Shown here piece by piece: positions 54,430 to 62,379 of a DNA stretch of 64,000 nt. The DNA is from JAFGPL01 sp963781805 (lineage in GTDB: Bacteria > Bacteroidota > Bacteroidia > Bacteroidales > UBA10428), in assembly GCA_963781805.1 (NCBI GenBank), contig CAWAHF010000004.1, positions 744,001-808,000 of the forward strand, read 5' to 3'. The first letter of the stretch is position 1; each line of letters begins with the position of its first letter. The notes under the pieces were generated by a model, which worked only from the letters and a program-made list of their open reading frames with translations, was not told the origin of the DNA and ran no database searches. A program made the position numbers and the translations under genes.

Positions 54430-54750
54430 TTATTGAAACTTTACCACTCTGCAACCTGCCTCATTGACAACCCAGCCATAAAACAGGATATTTTTGAAGT
54501 TTTTGGCATATTTTCTAAAAGCTTCATGTTGTTCCAAATCATCAGATTTACTGGTTTCTATTTCAAGAATATAGGTATTCTCTTCTTTAATGGCATAAAT
54601 ATCGGGGGTAAATCCTTCGATTTCCGGAGGACAATCAAAACCAGGAATGTGATCTGCCATTACATGCCAACCATTGGATATAAGGCTAAATGCCTCGCGA
54701 TAAATACCTTTACTGTGGGCATTCTGCCCTTCAAGACTACGGTTTGCCAT
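54430..54750 (-). CDS. Small PD-(D/E)XK-like nuclease-fold protein
   Basis: 106 residues. After an N-terminal helix (HSKGIYREAFSLISNGWHV) comes GFTPDIYAIKEENTYILEIET, with Pro-Asp50, then a beta strand, then Glu63-x-Glu65, and the helical DLEQHEAFRKYAKN. This is the order of the PD-(D/E)XK nuclease core; the K position of the motif appears replaced by Thr66 or absent. It could be a DNA-binding or vestigial restriction-type protein. It stands alone between convergent and divergent neighbours. The family call is tentative. Confidence 0.5.
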   Translation of the reverse strand: MANRSLEGQNAHSKGIYREAFSLISNGWHVMADHIPGFDCPPEIEGFTPDIYAIKEENTYILEIETSKSDDLEQHEAFRKYAKNFKNILFYGWVVNEAGCRVVKFQ

Positions 54751-54835
54751 TGGTTCATCTCCTATCCTTTAAAACGTTAGTGCGCAGTTTTTATACGAAA
54801 TTCAGACCGTAGAGGTTTGCAAAAATCAAGGAGAT

Positions 54836-54879
54836 TTAAAAAAAAATGCCTGAAAAATTCAGGTAAAAAAATTTTCAGG
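54836..54879 (-). terminator. Intrinsic terminator of purC
   Basis: GCCTGAAAA (54847-54855) pairs with TTTTCAGGC (54871-54879) and, on the minus strand, is followed directly by a run of T (the A tract at 54836-54845). It lies 30 bases beyond the purC stop codon. Confidence 0.85.
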
Positions 54880-54908
54880 CTCTGCAGTTTTTTCAGTAAA
54901 TAGTTGAA

Positions 54909-55856
54909 TTAATCCGAAGCCAGAAATTTTTTGATATTTTGTTCAATTCTGTTAAGGATATTTGAGGTATCTTCTTTTCTAAACTTATCTCCGGTAATGT
55001 TTTCATATAATTCAATATATCTGTCGGTTACAAGATTAACGAATTCATCGGGCATTTCTGGCATCACCTGTCCGGCTTTTCCCTGAAAGTTTCTTTCAAT
55101 CAACCATTGACGGACAAATTCTTTTGAAAGTTGCTTCTGAGCTTCGCCTTTCGCCAACCTTTCTTTGTATCCATCTGCATAAAAATAGCGGGATGAATCC
55201 GGGGTGTGAATCTCATCTATCAGATAAATTTTTCCATCCTTTTTACCAAATTCATATTTGGTATCGACCAGAATGAGACCTTTCTCGGCTGCCATTTTTG
55301 TTCCCCGATCAAATACTTTATATGTATATTCTTCAAGCTGCAAATAATCTGCTTCCGACACAAGACCAATCTTTAAAATTTCTTCCTTTGAAATATCTTC
55401 ATCATGACCTTCTGATGCTTTAGTGGTAGGAGTGATAATAGGTTTCGGAAATTTTTGGTTCTCTTTCATTCCTTCAGGCAATGGTACACCCGATAACTTT
55501 CGTTTTCCGGATTTATATTCCCGCCATGCATGACCGGTAAGATATCCACGGATTACCATTTCAACTTTAAACGGTTCGGCTTTGTGTCCAATGGTCACCA
55601 TCGGATCGGGAGATGAAATTTTCCAGTTGGGAACAATATCTGCTGTTGCATCCAAAAATTTGGAGGCTATCTGATTCAATACCTGTCCCTTGTATGGAAT
55701 CCCTTTGGGTAGTACCACATCAAAAGCTGATATTCGATCTGTCACCACCATAACCAAATATTTATCATCAATCGTATAAACATCGCGTACCTTCCCAACA
55801 TACAAGCTTTTCTGACCGGGAAAACTAAATTTAGTTTTTGTTATTGCCTGATTCAT
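54909..55856 (-). CDS. purC: Phosphoribosylaminoimidazole-succinocarboxamide synthase
   Basis: 315 residues, the longer type of PurC. KSLYVGKVRDVYTID is at the start, then VVTDRISAFDVVLPKGIPYK and FGKKDGKIYLIDEIHTPDSSR. The enzyme joins aspartate to CAIR in purine biosynthesis using ATP. No other pur genes are next to it. Confidence 0.96.
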   Translation of the reverse strand: MNQAITKTKFSFPGQKSLYVGKVRDVYTIDDKYLVMVVTDRISAFDVVLPKGIPYKGQVLNQIASKFLDATADIVPNWKISSPDPMVTIGHKAEPFKVEMVIRGYLTGHAWREYKSGKRKLSGVPLPEGMKENQKFPKPIITPTTKASEGHDEDISKEEILKIGLVSEADYLQLEEYTYKVFDRGTKMAAEKGLILVDTKYEFGKKDGKIYLIDEIHTPDSSRYFYADGYKERLAKGEAQKQLSKEFVRQWLIERNFQGKAGQVMPEMPDEFVNLVTDRYIELYENITGDKFRKEDTSNILNRIEQNIKKFLASD

Positions 55857-55927
55857 AATTATTTGTTAATTTAATTTCTTTTTAATTTAAGTTTATTTTT
55901 TTCAATATTTTATTTACCGAAATATAT

Positions 55928-56875
55928 TTATTCCTGATTCTTTTCATATGCATCGACAATGTATTTTACCAACCGGTGCCTTATAATATCTCTGGCATCA
56001 AATTCAATTACAGTGATACCGCTGATATCTTTCAAAATTCCCAATGCCTTTATCAGCCCGCTGTTACTCTTTTTTGGGAGATCAATCTGTGTTATATCGC
56101 CTGTGACTATAAACTTGGAATTTTTCCCCATCCGTGTAAGAAACATTTTTAATTGGTTAATTGTTGTATTCTGACCTTCATCAAGAATAACCACTGCATT
56201 TCCTAACGTTCTTCCACGCATAAAGGCAAGAGGTGCAATTTCAATGATTCCTTCTGCCAGATAACCTTCAAGTTTTTTCGGGGGAATCATGTCTTCCAGC
56301 GCATCATATAACGGTTGGAGGTAGGGATCAAGTTTTTCTTTTAAATCACCAGGTAAAAACCCCAGATTTTCACCTGCCTCCACTGCAGGCCTGGTTAAAA
56401 TAATGCGTCGTACTTCTTTATTACGAAGGGATCTAACTGCAAGAGCTATTGCAGTATAGGTTTTTCCGGTTCCGGCAGGCCCGATGGCAAAAAGCAAATC
56501 ATTTTCTAAAAATTCTTCAACAAGTCTGCGCTGATTTACAGTCTTTGCTTTTATTGCTTTTCCATGATTTCCAAAGAGCAATGTATCATCTTCGATATTC
56601 TTTCTATTATCAGTGGATATAGAATCAGATAAAACAATTTGTTCAATCTCCTCGATATTCAATGAATTTTTTTGTTGTACATACTCAATAATCGATTCAA
56701 TTTTTTCTTCGAATAGCTTTATTTCAGTCGATTCGCCAATTACCTTAATTTCGTTTCCTCTGGCTATAATCTTGATTTTTGGAAACAACGATACGATTTT
56801 TTGGAAGAAGATGTTATTAATGCCATAAACCGAAACAGGATCAACCCCTTCCAAATATATTGTTTTTTCAATCAT
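55928..56875 (-). CDS. phoH: PhoH family ATPase
   Basis: 315 residues from the ATG at 56875 (MIEKTIYLEGVDPV), the usual start; the frame is open to 56908. The P-loop is GPAGTGKT (about residues 132-139), followed by LTRPAVEAGENLGFLPGDL and VILDEGQNTTINQLKMFLTR, typical of PhoH/YbeZ. YbeZ partners with the YbeY endoribonuclease and has RNA-related roles; ybeY is not visible here. It is divergent from the SAM hydroxide adenosyltransferase gene. Confidence 0.95.
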   Translation of the reverse strand: MIEKTIYLEGVDPVSVYGINNIFFQKIVSLFPKIKIIARGNEIKVIGESTEIKLFEEKIESIIEYVQQKNSLNIEEIEQIVLSDSISTDNRKNIEDDTLLFGNHGKAIKAKTVNQRRLVEEFLENDLLFAIGPAGTGKTYTAIALAVRSLRNKEVRRIILTRPAVEAGENLGFLPGDLKEKLDPYLQPLYDALEDMIPPKKLEGYLAEGIIEIAPLAFMRGRTLGNAVVILDEGQNTTINQLKMFLTRMGKNSKFIVTGDITQIDLPKKSNSGLIKALGILKDISGITVIEFDARDIIRHRLVKYIVDAYEKNQE

Positions 56876-56975
56876 TAGAATTTGGGGAATATTGCTTACA
56901 TTTGACAACTACAAAATAAGCTTATTTTTTTTATTAATCCATATCAATTGGGAAATTACAAAAGCGTTTCGTTAA

Positions 56976-57755
56976 ATGCCAATTATAACTTTGACAAGCG
57001 ACTGGAACAACAATGATTATTATGTTGCAGCATTAAAAGGACGAATTTTAAGTTGTTGTCCTGAGGCAATTATTGTAGATATTACGCATAAAATTCAGAC
57101 ATTTAGTATTGCACAGGCAGCTTTTGTAATTAAACATAGTTACAAAAATTTTCCCGATGAAACCATTCATATTCTGGCCGTCAACTCAGAAGCGGCTATT
57201 GATAAGCCTCATATTGCGCTAAAATCAATGAATCAATACTTTATAGGATGTGATAATGGAATTTTTATGTTATTTCTGGAAGAAAATCCTTTCGAAGCTG
57301 TGGTGATTCAATCGAAAGAAAAAAATGTATTAAGCGAACATTCCTTTGATGTATTTGCACATACTGCTGCTGAAATTACCAAAGGAAAACCATTGAATCA
57401 ATTGGGAACTGCGCATAAAAATCTCACCAAACAGGTAGTCATGCTTCCAACAATCGATGAATCTACAATTAATGGAAGTATTGCTTACATCGACTCTTAT
57501 AAAAATGCCATTTCAAATATAACCGAAGAATTATTCGATAAGATTGGAAAGAAAAGAAGGTTTGAGATATTTGTGCAAAGTAACCATTACAAAATAACCC
57601 GAATTAATACCTATTATTCAGAAACTTCGGTTGGTGAATTGCTCGCCCTATTTAACTCTGCAGGTTGTCTTGAAATAGCTATCAACAATGGCAATGCCGC
57701 TGACTTACTGAATTTATCTGTTGGATCCGCAATAAGAATAAAGTTTTATAGTTGA
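56976..57755 (+). CDS. S-adenosylmethionine hydroxide adenosyltransferase family protein
   Basis: 259 residues of the DUF62/SAM chlorinase-fluorinase superfamily. It opens ITLTSDWNNNDYYVAALKG and keeps the core VDITHKIQTFSIAQAAFVI and a C-terminal beta domain. Most bacterial members transfer adenosine from SAM to hydroxide, giving adenosine and methionine. The Bacteroidota form with SDWNNND in place of TDFGxxD is common. Halogenase activity is unlikely but not excluded by sequence reading. Confidence 0.9.
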   Translation: MPIITLTSDWNNNDYYVAALKGRILSCCPEAIIVDITHKIQTFSIAQAAFVIKHSYKNFPDETIHILAVNSEAAIDKPHIALKSMNQYFIGCDNGIFMLFLEENPFEAVVIQSKEKNVLSEHSFDVFAHTAAEITKGKPLNQLGTAHKNLTKQVVMLPTIDESTINGSIAYIDSYKNAISNITEELFDKIGKKRRFEIFVQSNHYKITRINTYYSETSVGELLALFNSAGCLEIAINNGNAADLLNLSVGSAIRIKFYS

Positions 57756-57771
57756 TGAGGGTATTAATATA

Positions 57772-57807
57772 GGCTAAGGCTAAGGCTAAGGCTGAGGCTA
57801 AGGTTGA
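57772..57807. repeat. GGCTAA hexamer tandem array (6 units)
   Basis: Six units of GGCTAA (two variant units, GGCTGA and GGTTGA) run from 57772 to 57807, followed by a purine-rich AGAAAA tract up to about 57838. It lies in the intergenic region downstream of the SAM hydroxide adenosyltransferase gene. Confidence 0.8.
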
Positions 57808-57929
57808 AGAAAAAAGAAAAAAAGAAAAAAAGAGAGATGAAGAGTGCTGAAAATAACAAATAATGCGAATTAAGGGTTAAAACTTATTAAAATATATAAT
57901 TAGTAATCAGTATTTTGTAAACCTGCCTT

Positions 57930-58012
57930 AGTGATACTTAGTGACTTTGTGAAATTGTGGCTATCTTCCTTTTGCCACCAAGACACTAAAACACAAAGAT
58001 TCACAAAGATAA
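57930..58012. repeat. Imperfect palindromic dispersed repeat
   Basis: A left arm CTTAGTGACTTTGTGAAATT then GTGGC (57938-57961) faces a right arm GCCACCAAGACACTAAAACAC continuing with AAAGATTCACAAAG. Imperfect complementarity between the arms and the 'ACCAAGACACTAAAACACAAAG' wording match a repeat type found in intergenic DNA of many Bacteroidota, from memory. Confidence 0.5.
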
Positions 58013-58163
58013 AGTGCATAATATTTGATTTCAATCTTTAATTCGCATAAATAAGTGTCATGTATGATTAGCTTAGGCGTTACTTTTGAGATTATGCCTG
58101 CAACAATCGTCTTTTGATAAACTGCTGCGGAGTTCGCGCTTACCACGATAAAATATAAAGAAT

Positions 58164-58955
58164 TTGCAAATGAATAATTCAACTAAGAAAGAAAAACTTG
58201 AGGCATTTGAAAGACTATTAAAGATAATGGATGAGCTGCGAGAAAAATGCCCGTGGGATAAACAACAAACATTCGAATCATTACGAAACCTCACTATTGA
58301 AGAAACATACGAACTGGCGGATGCCATTCTTGAGAAAAACTCAGAAGATATAAAAAAGGAACTCGGCGATTTGATGTTGCATATTGTATTTTATGCCAAA
58401 ATTGGCTCTGAAACAAACGATTTTGATATCAAATCGGTACTGGATAGTATTTCGGAAAAGTTAATTTTCCGGCATCCTCATGTTTTCGGAGATACGGATG
58501 TCAAGAATAATCCTGAAATTGTTAAGAAAAACTGGGAAGAACTAAAAATCAAAGAGGGAAATGACTCTGTTTTGGGAGGAGTTCCCAATTCATTATCAGC
58601 CATGATAAAAGCAAACCGCATACAGGAAAAAGTCAGGGCAGTAGGATTTGACTGGGAAGAACCAAACCAGATATGGGATAAAGTTGAGGAAGAGCTGAAT
58701 GAATTTAAAGAGGAAATTGACGGGATGGATAAAAACAAGATGGAATCTGAGTTTGGTGATTTACTGTTTTCAATTATTAATGCTGCCAGGTTGTACGACA
58801 TAGATCCGGAAACAGCTCTTGAGAAGACGAACAAAAAATTCATCAAAAGATTTAACTATCTTGAAAACAGGACTCTAAAAAAGGGAAGGAAACTAAGAGA
58901 TATGTCCCTGGATGAAATGAATGTTATCTGGGAGGAGGCAAAAAAGGAAGATTGA
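58164..58955 (+). CDS. mazG: Nucleoside triphosphate pyrophosphohydrolase MazG
   Basis: 263 residues with tandem MazG domains. The first has LREKCPWDKQQTFESLRNL and IEETYELADAI with the metal-binding EExxE. The second has QIWDKVEEELNEFKEEIDG and ESEFGDLLFSIINAARLY. It hydrolyses NTPs to NMP and PPi and may clear aberrant nucleotides. The start MQMNNSTKK could be either of two ATGs two codons apart. Confidence 0.95.
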   Translation: MQMNNSTKKEKLEAFERLLKIMDELREKCPWDKQQTFESLRNLTIEETYELADAILEKNSEDIKKELGDLMLHIVFYAKIGSETNDFDIKSVLDSISEKLIFRHPHVFGDTDVKNNPEIVKKNWEELKIKEGNDSVLGGVPNSLSAMIKANRIQEKVRAVGFDWEEPNQIWDKVEEELNEFKEEIDGMDKNKMESEFGDLLFSIINAARLYDIDPETALEKTNKKFIKRFNYLENRTLKKGRKLRDMSLDEMNVIWEEAKKED

Positions 58956-58959
58956 AAAT

Positions 58960-59697
58960 CTACTTCTTTGCTAAAATGACTACCTCATGGGTTTTAAAAC
59001 CGTTGATATTATTCGCTTCTTCGTTAAATTCCAGCATACGGACATGAAATCCGACCGATTGAAGTCGATCTTTCAAACCTTCTGCTGAATAAATTCTTAC
59101 ATGATCTTCTTGTCCGAAATGAGCCAGTCGTTCCTCATCTGTTGTTATAGATTGATTTTCATATATCGGACCCTCTTTGTAAGGTGTCTGAATAATTGCG
59201 ATTCCATCTTTTTTCAGCGCCCTGTGTAATTCCCGCATAGCCTTTAGGTCATCTTCAATGTGTTCCAGTATATGATAACAGATAATCCAGTGAAAGGTGT
59301 CTTCCGGTTCATCAATTGCAATGATATTATATCGTCTGTCAACAAATTTGTTTTCTGCAAAATCTGATGTAAGATAATTAGGATATTTTTTCTTAAGCAG
59401 TCTCATAATTATTCTGGAGGGTGAAAAATCCAACACATTATCCTGCGCTTGAATTGTTAATTCATGCCTAAGGATGTGCCAAAGCCTTCGGTGTCTGGAA
59501 AGACTTCCGCATCGCGGACATATTTTATCTCCGGAATTGTTCGATATAAACCTTGAAAAATGTTTCTCACATAGATTGCAGAAAACAGAATTACCGATAA
59601 AAAGAATGGAATAAATTCTTCGAAAATAAAACTCATACGTAAGGAGCATGTCATATGAAAATATAGAAAACAGAATTTTTTTTATCCGGGAATACAT
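58960..59697 (-). CDS. SAM-dependent methyltransferase with N-terminal zinc ribbon
   Basis: 245 residues. A zinc ribbon is visible in FCNLCEKHFSRFISNNSGDK followed by CPRCGSLSRHRRLW (four Cys, about residues 41-65). A methyltransferase domain follows: DNVLDFSPSRIIMRLLKK is motif I with Ser/Pro in place of glycines, then FHWIICYHILEHIEDDLKAM. The motif I change suggests altered SAM contact. The substrate is unknown. It is convergent with mazG, four bases apart. Confidence 0.85.
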   Translation of the reverse strand: MYSRIKKILFSIFSYDMLLTYEFYFRRIYSILFIGNSVFCNLCEKHFSRFISNNSGDKICPRCGSLSRHRRLWHILRHELTIQAQDNVLDFSPSRIIMRLLKKKYPNYLTSDFAENKFVDRRYNIIAIDEPEDTFHWIICYHILEHIEDDLKAMRELHRALKKDGIAIIQTPYKEGPIYENQSITTDEERLAHFGQEDHVRIYSAEGLKDRLQSVGFHVRMLEFNEEANNINGFKTHEVVILAKK

Positions 59698-59809
59698 TAG
59701 GGTTTTAGCTCAAAGATAATGATAAAACAAGTCCCGGGTAAAAAAAGAATTAAATGAAAATGGTAAGAATAGAATTAATATTACCTATAAAAACCAAATT
59801 GGTAACTAC

Positions 59810-60739
59810 TTACAAATATAACATTTTAGAAAGTTTGGACTTTCCCTTGATTTTTTCTGTGATTTTAATCGCCGGCTTTTCCAATGGAAGTGTAAATTTA
59901 AACGTTGCTCCGCCAAAGTTATTATTATTTTCAACCCAGATTGTTCCCCCCATAATTTTAATCAGTCCCTTTGAAATCGAGAGTCCGAGGCCGAGACCTC
60001 GATTTTCATACCCGTAGCAATAATCAGATTTATTAAAATTTTCGAATAAGTCAACCTTTTGTGCATAATTGATTCCAATACCTGAATCCTTCACAAAGAA
60101 CATGATCTGAGATGTGTTCAGTACCTTATATCCAAATTCGATAACCCCTTTACTTGTGAATTTAACAGCATTACCAATCAGATTTGAGAACACCTGAAAT
60201 AATCTTTTTCTGTCTGAAATCATAAAAAGGTTTGGATAATACTTATCCGGATTTTTAAGTAACGCGATATTTCCTTTATCCATGATATGTTTCTGAATAT
60301 TAAAATAGGCATGTAGTTCGTTTATAATCTGCGTTATATCACATTCGGATTTATTTAATATAATATTTCCTGACTCTATAACAGACGCTTCGAGTAAGTG
60401 ATCCATCAAACCCAGAAATTCATCGCTGCTCTGTCTTATTTTGCTTAAATACAAATTCTTTTTATCATCATTCAAATCATTTTGTTTTAGCAGTTCGGCA
60501 AACCCAACAATAGAGTTCATAGGGGTCCTTATTTCATGGTAAATATTATTTAAGAAGCAAGTCTTCAAGCGTTCATTCTTTTTGCTTTCTTCCAGCATCA
60601 GATTTTCGAGTTGCTGCACTTTTTCCAGGAGATCCTGATAGGTTTTATCTTCAAAAATCAGCTTCCCACTCACCCGAGTTTCTTTCCTGATGGATGAAAA
60701 GAAACCCGACAACCACCTAAAGAATTTTGAAATATGCAT
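59810..60739 (-). CDS. Soluble histidine kinase without a sensory domain
   Basis: 309 residues. There is a short coiled coil at the N-terminus (DLLEKVQQLENLMLEESKKN), then the dimerisation domain with phospho-acceptor His68 in IYHEIRTPMNSIVGFAELL. The ATPase domain has the N box (VFSNLIGNAVKFTS), FVKDSGIGINYAQ (G1) and GLGLGLSISKGL (G2). No transmembrane segment or PAS domain is visible. No response regulator lies next to it. Its activation must depend on another protein or on the coiled coil. Confidence 0.93.
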   Translation of the reverse strand: MHISKFFRWLSGFFSSIRKETRVSGKLIFEDKTYQDLLEKVQQLENLMLEESKKNERLKTCFLNNIYHEIRTPMNSIVGFAELLKQNDLNDDKKNLYLSKIRQSSDEFLGLMDHLLEASVIESGNIILNKSECDITQIINELHAYFNIQKHIMDKGNIALLKNPDKYYPNLFMISDRKRLFQVFSNLIGNAVKFTSKGVIEFGYKVLNTSQIMFFVKDSGIGINYAQKVDLFENFNKSDYCYGYENRGLGLGLSISKGLIKIMGGTIWVENNNNFGGATFKFTLPLEKPAIKITEKIKGKSKLSKMLYL

Positions 60740-60928
60740 TCTATTTTATTTTATAAACCATTATAAGTCAAAAGATTTACAGCAAGTATTTGATATCCGG
60801 ATAATCTTTCCCCACTGAATGAATTAACTTTGTGATATTACCAATAGCCAGATAATCCTGGCCCTGCCCGTTTATTCTTCATGTGATAATTAATTGATTA
60901 AGATTCAAAAATTTGATGAATAAAGTGG

Positions 60929-61681
60929 TTAGTTAAGCTTTCTAAGAATTTTCCTGGCATCTTTATAATTAAAGCTCTTGTTGTTGACTATTTTATTTAG
61001 CAACTGTACAGCTTTATCATCCTGCTCAGTAACAATGTAGCAAAGACTAAGATACCATTCAGCCTGTTCAATATACAGGTTAAACTTATCATTGATAACC
61101 TTGTTAAAAGACGTTCCTGCATTTTCGTATTCGTGAATTTCCATCTTTGAAATGCCTGAATACAGGTTAAGCCCTATTCTGCTGGGATCTGACCGGAGAA
61201 TATCCTCAAAAAGTATGGATGCTTCGGCATAATCTTTATTTTCATAAAGTTGCATGGCTTTTTTAAGCGAGGTATTTAGTTCCGTATTAGCAGACCTAAA
61301 GGTCATATTGGCTTCGAATGGCTTGTAATACGTACTAAAAATCCGCTCATTACTGACATTCCTCATCGATACATGGAAGATCAAAAATGCACCGATCAAT
61401 AATGTCACAATCAGGGAACTACTAAGAATAATCTTCTTCGATTTGCCGGTTAATCGCTTTTCTTGATCCTGCGCAGAAGAATAGACTTCTTCAAGCTCAT
61501 CCCGATAGCGTATGAACTTGTCTTCAAGTATGGCTTTGTTTACCTTCTTTCTAAGATTCAGTTCGGTTTGAAGCCAGGAATTTGAATCAAGTTCTTTTTC
61601 AAACCAGATGAGCTCATGTCCGCTCATTCCGCCATCGAGGTAACGCTCGATAAATTCCGAATAATCCAGTTGATTTTTCAT
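60929..61681 (-). CDS. Anti-sigma-like membrane protein with C-terminal TPR repeats
   Basis: 250 residues. The N-terminal 85 are an acidic helical domain (YSEFIERYLDGGMSGHELIW, FEKELDSNSWLQTELNLR) of the kind that binds sigma factors in Bacteroidota. A membrane helix lies at about 86-106 (SSSLIVTLLIGAFLIFHVSM), and the extracytoplasmic part has TPR-like helices (ENKDYAEASILFEDILRSDP; EYENAGTSFNKVINDK). Proteins of this layout often neighbour a sigma factor and a large TPR-CHAT protein. No sigma factor gene is inside this window. It lies downstream of the GG-peptide gene on the same strand. Confidence 0.82.
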   Translation of the reverse strand: MKNQLDYSEFIERYLDGGMSGHELIWFEKELDSNSWLQTELNLRKKVNKAILEDKFIRYRDELEEVYSSAQDQEKRLTGKSKKIILSSSLIVTLLIGAFLIFHVSMRNVSNERIFSTYYKPFEANMTFRSANTELNTSLKKAMQLYENKDYAEASILFEDILRSDPSRIGLNLYSGISKMEIHEYENAGTSFNKVINDKFNLYIEQAEWYLSLCYIVTEQDDKAVQLLNKIVNNKSFNYKDARKILRKLN

Positions 61682-61993
61682 AACTATTTTAAAATTGATT
61701 TAAATAATAAATAAAGAAGAATTAATTGTGTTGTGAAACATATATAGAGTTTGTGTTGTTGCATTATTGTCACTATTTTACTCACAGAAATTTTTGTTAA
61801 ATACCTATTCCATGATGATAAACCGTTTATACCTATTTTTATATATTATCTTCTTGCTCAAATTAATCTTCTTTCTGTTTTCCAGGTCAAGAAGAATAAT
61901 ATATTTTAAATATATCTAACTCAATTATGTCTACAATGCTGTTTTAATTTTATAATATATTCATTTATATAGCAATGTCTTTTTTGATTTTGA
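61682..61993. other. Intergenic region between the anti-sigma-like gene and the GG-peptide gene
   Basis: 312 AT-rich bases. A 35-codon plus-strand frame at 61811 (MMINRLYLFLYIIFLLKLIF) is hydrophobic but has no other support. No terminator or RNA gene was recognised. The region may carry a transcript running from the peptide gene to the anti-sigma-like gene. Confidence 0.4.
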
Positions 61994-62119
61994 TTATTCC
62001 GGAACTATAACTGGAGGATTATCACCACCTCCTCTGATTCCCAGCAATTCATCTTTTTTCAGTATTGATTCCGATAAATTCTTTTCAATTCTCCTTAGCG
62101 ATTTCAAATTTGTTTTCAT
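61994..62119 (-). CDS. 41-residue GG-leader small peptide (RiPP-precursor-like)
   Basis: An ATG at 62119 opens a 41-codon frame ending TAA at 61994, missed by length cut-offs. The peptide begins MKTNLKSLRRIEKNLSESIL, followed by KKDELLGIRGGG, then DNPPVIVPE. Regularly spaced Leu/Ile, then E-L-L-G-I-x-Gly-Gly, is the leader pattern of Bacteroidota GG-type natural product precursors (TIGR04149-like), in which cleavage occurs after Gly-Gly. The nine-residue tail has three prolines and no Cys, Ser or Thr, so lanthionine-type modification is impossible. An A-rich stretch precedes the start. No maturation enzyme or C39 transporter is in the window. Confidence 0.7.
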   Translation of the reverse strand: MKTNLKSLRRIEKNLSESILKKDELLGIRGGGDNPPVIVPE

Positions 62120-62379
62120 AATTTTTCTTTTTAGTTTATTAGTTTAAAGTTTCAGGTGTTTTTTTAAATTTCAATCCCTTGTATTAGTATATTGTCAAAA
62201 GGGGCAAAAACCTTACCCTCATTTTTCATTTTTTTGATGAAAATTTTGAAATTAATTTTTATTGTCCTGAAAATAAGGCATATAAAAATGTGAGAAATTT
62301 ACCTGATTTCGATTATCAAATCATAAAATTGGAGAATGGCAGGAATTGTTATAATTTGGACTTTTAAATTTACAGGAAA

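Larger units (their letters stand above)
57756..58163. other. Intergenic region with simple and palindromic repeats
   Basis: 408 bases. It contains a hexamer array (57772-57807), a purine-rich tract and a palindromic 'CACCAAG/CACTAAA' segment around 57930-58012. No gene was recognised; a 73-codon minus frame here overlaps this repeat and the start of mazG and is not credible. Confidence 0.55.

Noticed and set aside
56976..57755. SAM halogenase (chlorinase/fluorinase) function
   Set aside because: Sequence reading cannot show halide-binding residues; the hydroxide adenosyltransferase role is far commoner in this family.
57961..58182. 73-codon minus frame over the palindromic repeat and the mazG start
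   Set aside because: Overlaps a non-coding dispersed repeat and a firm gene; looks like a chance frame.
61811..61918. 35-codon hydrophobic plus-strand frame near the GG-peptide gene
   Set aside because: AT-rich DNA easily gives Ile/Leu/Phe-rich frames; no leader or conserved motif, so not called as a gene.
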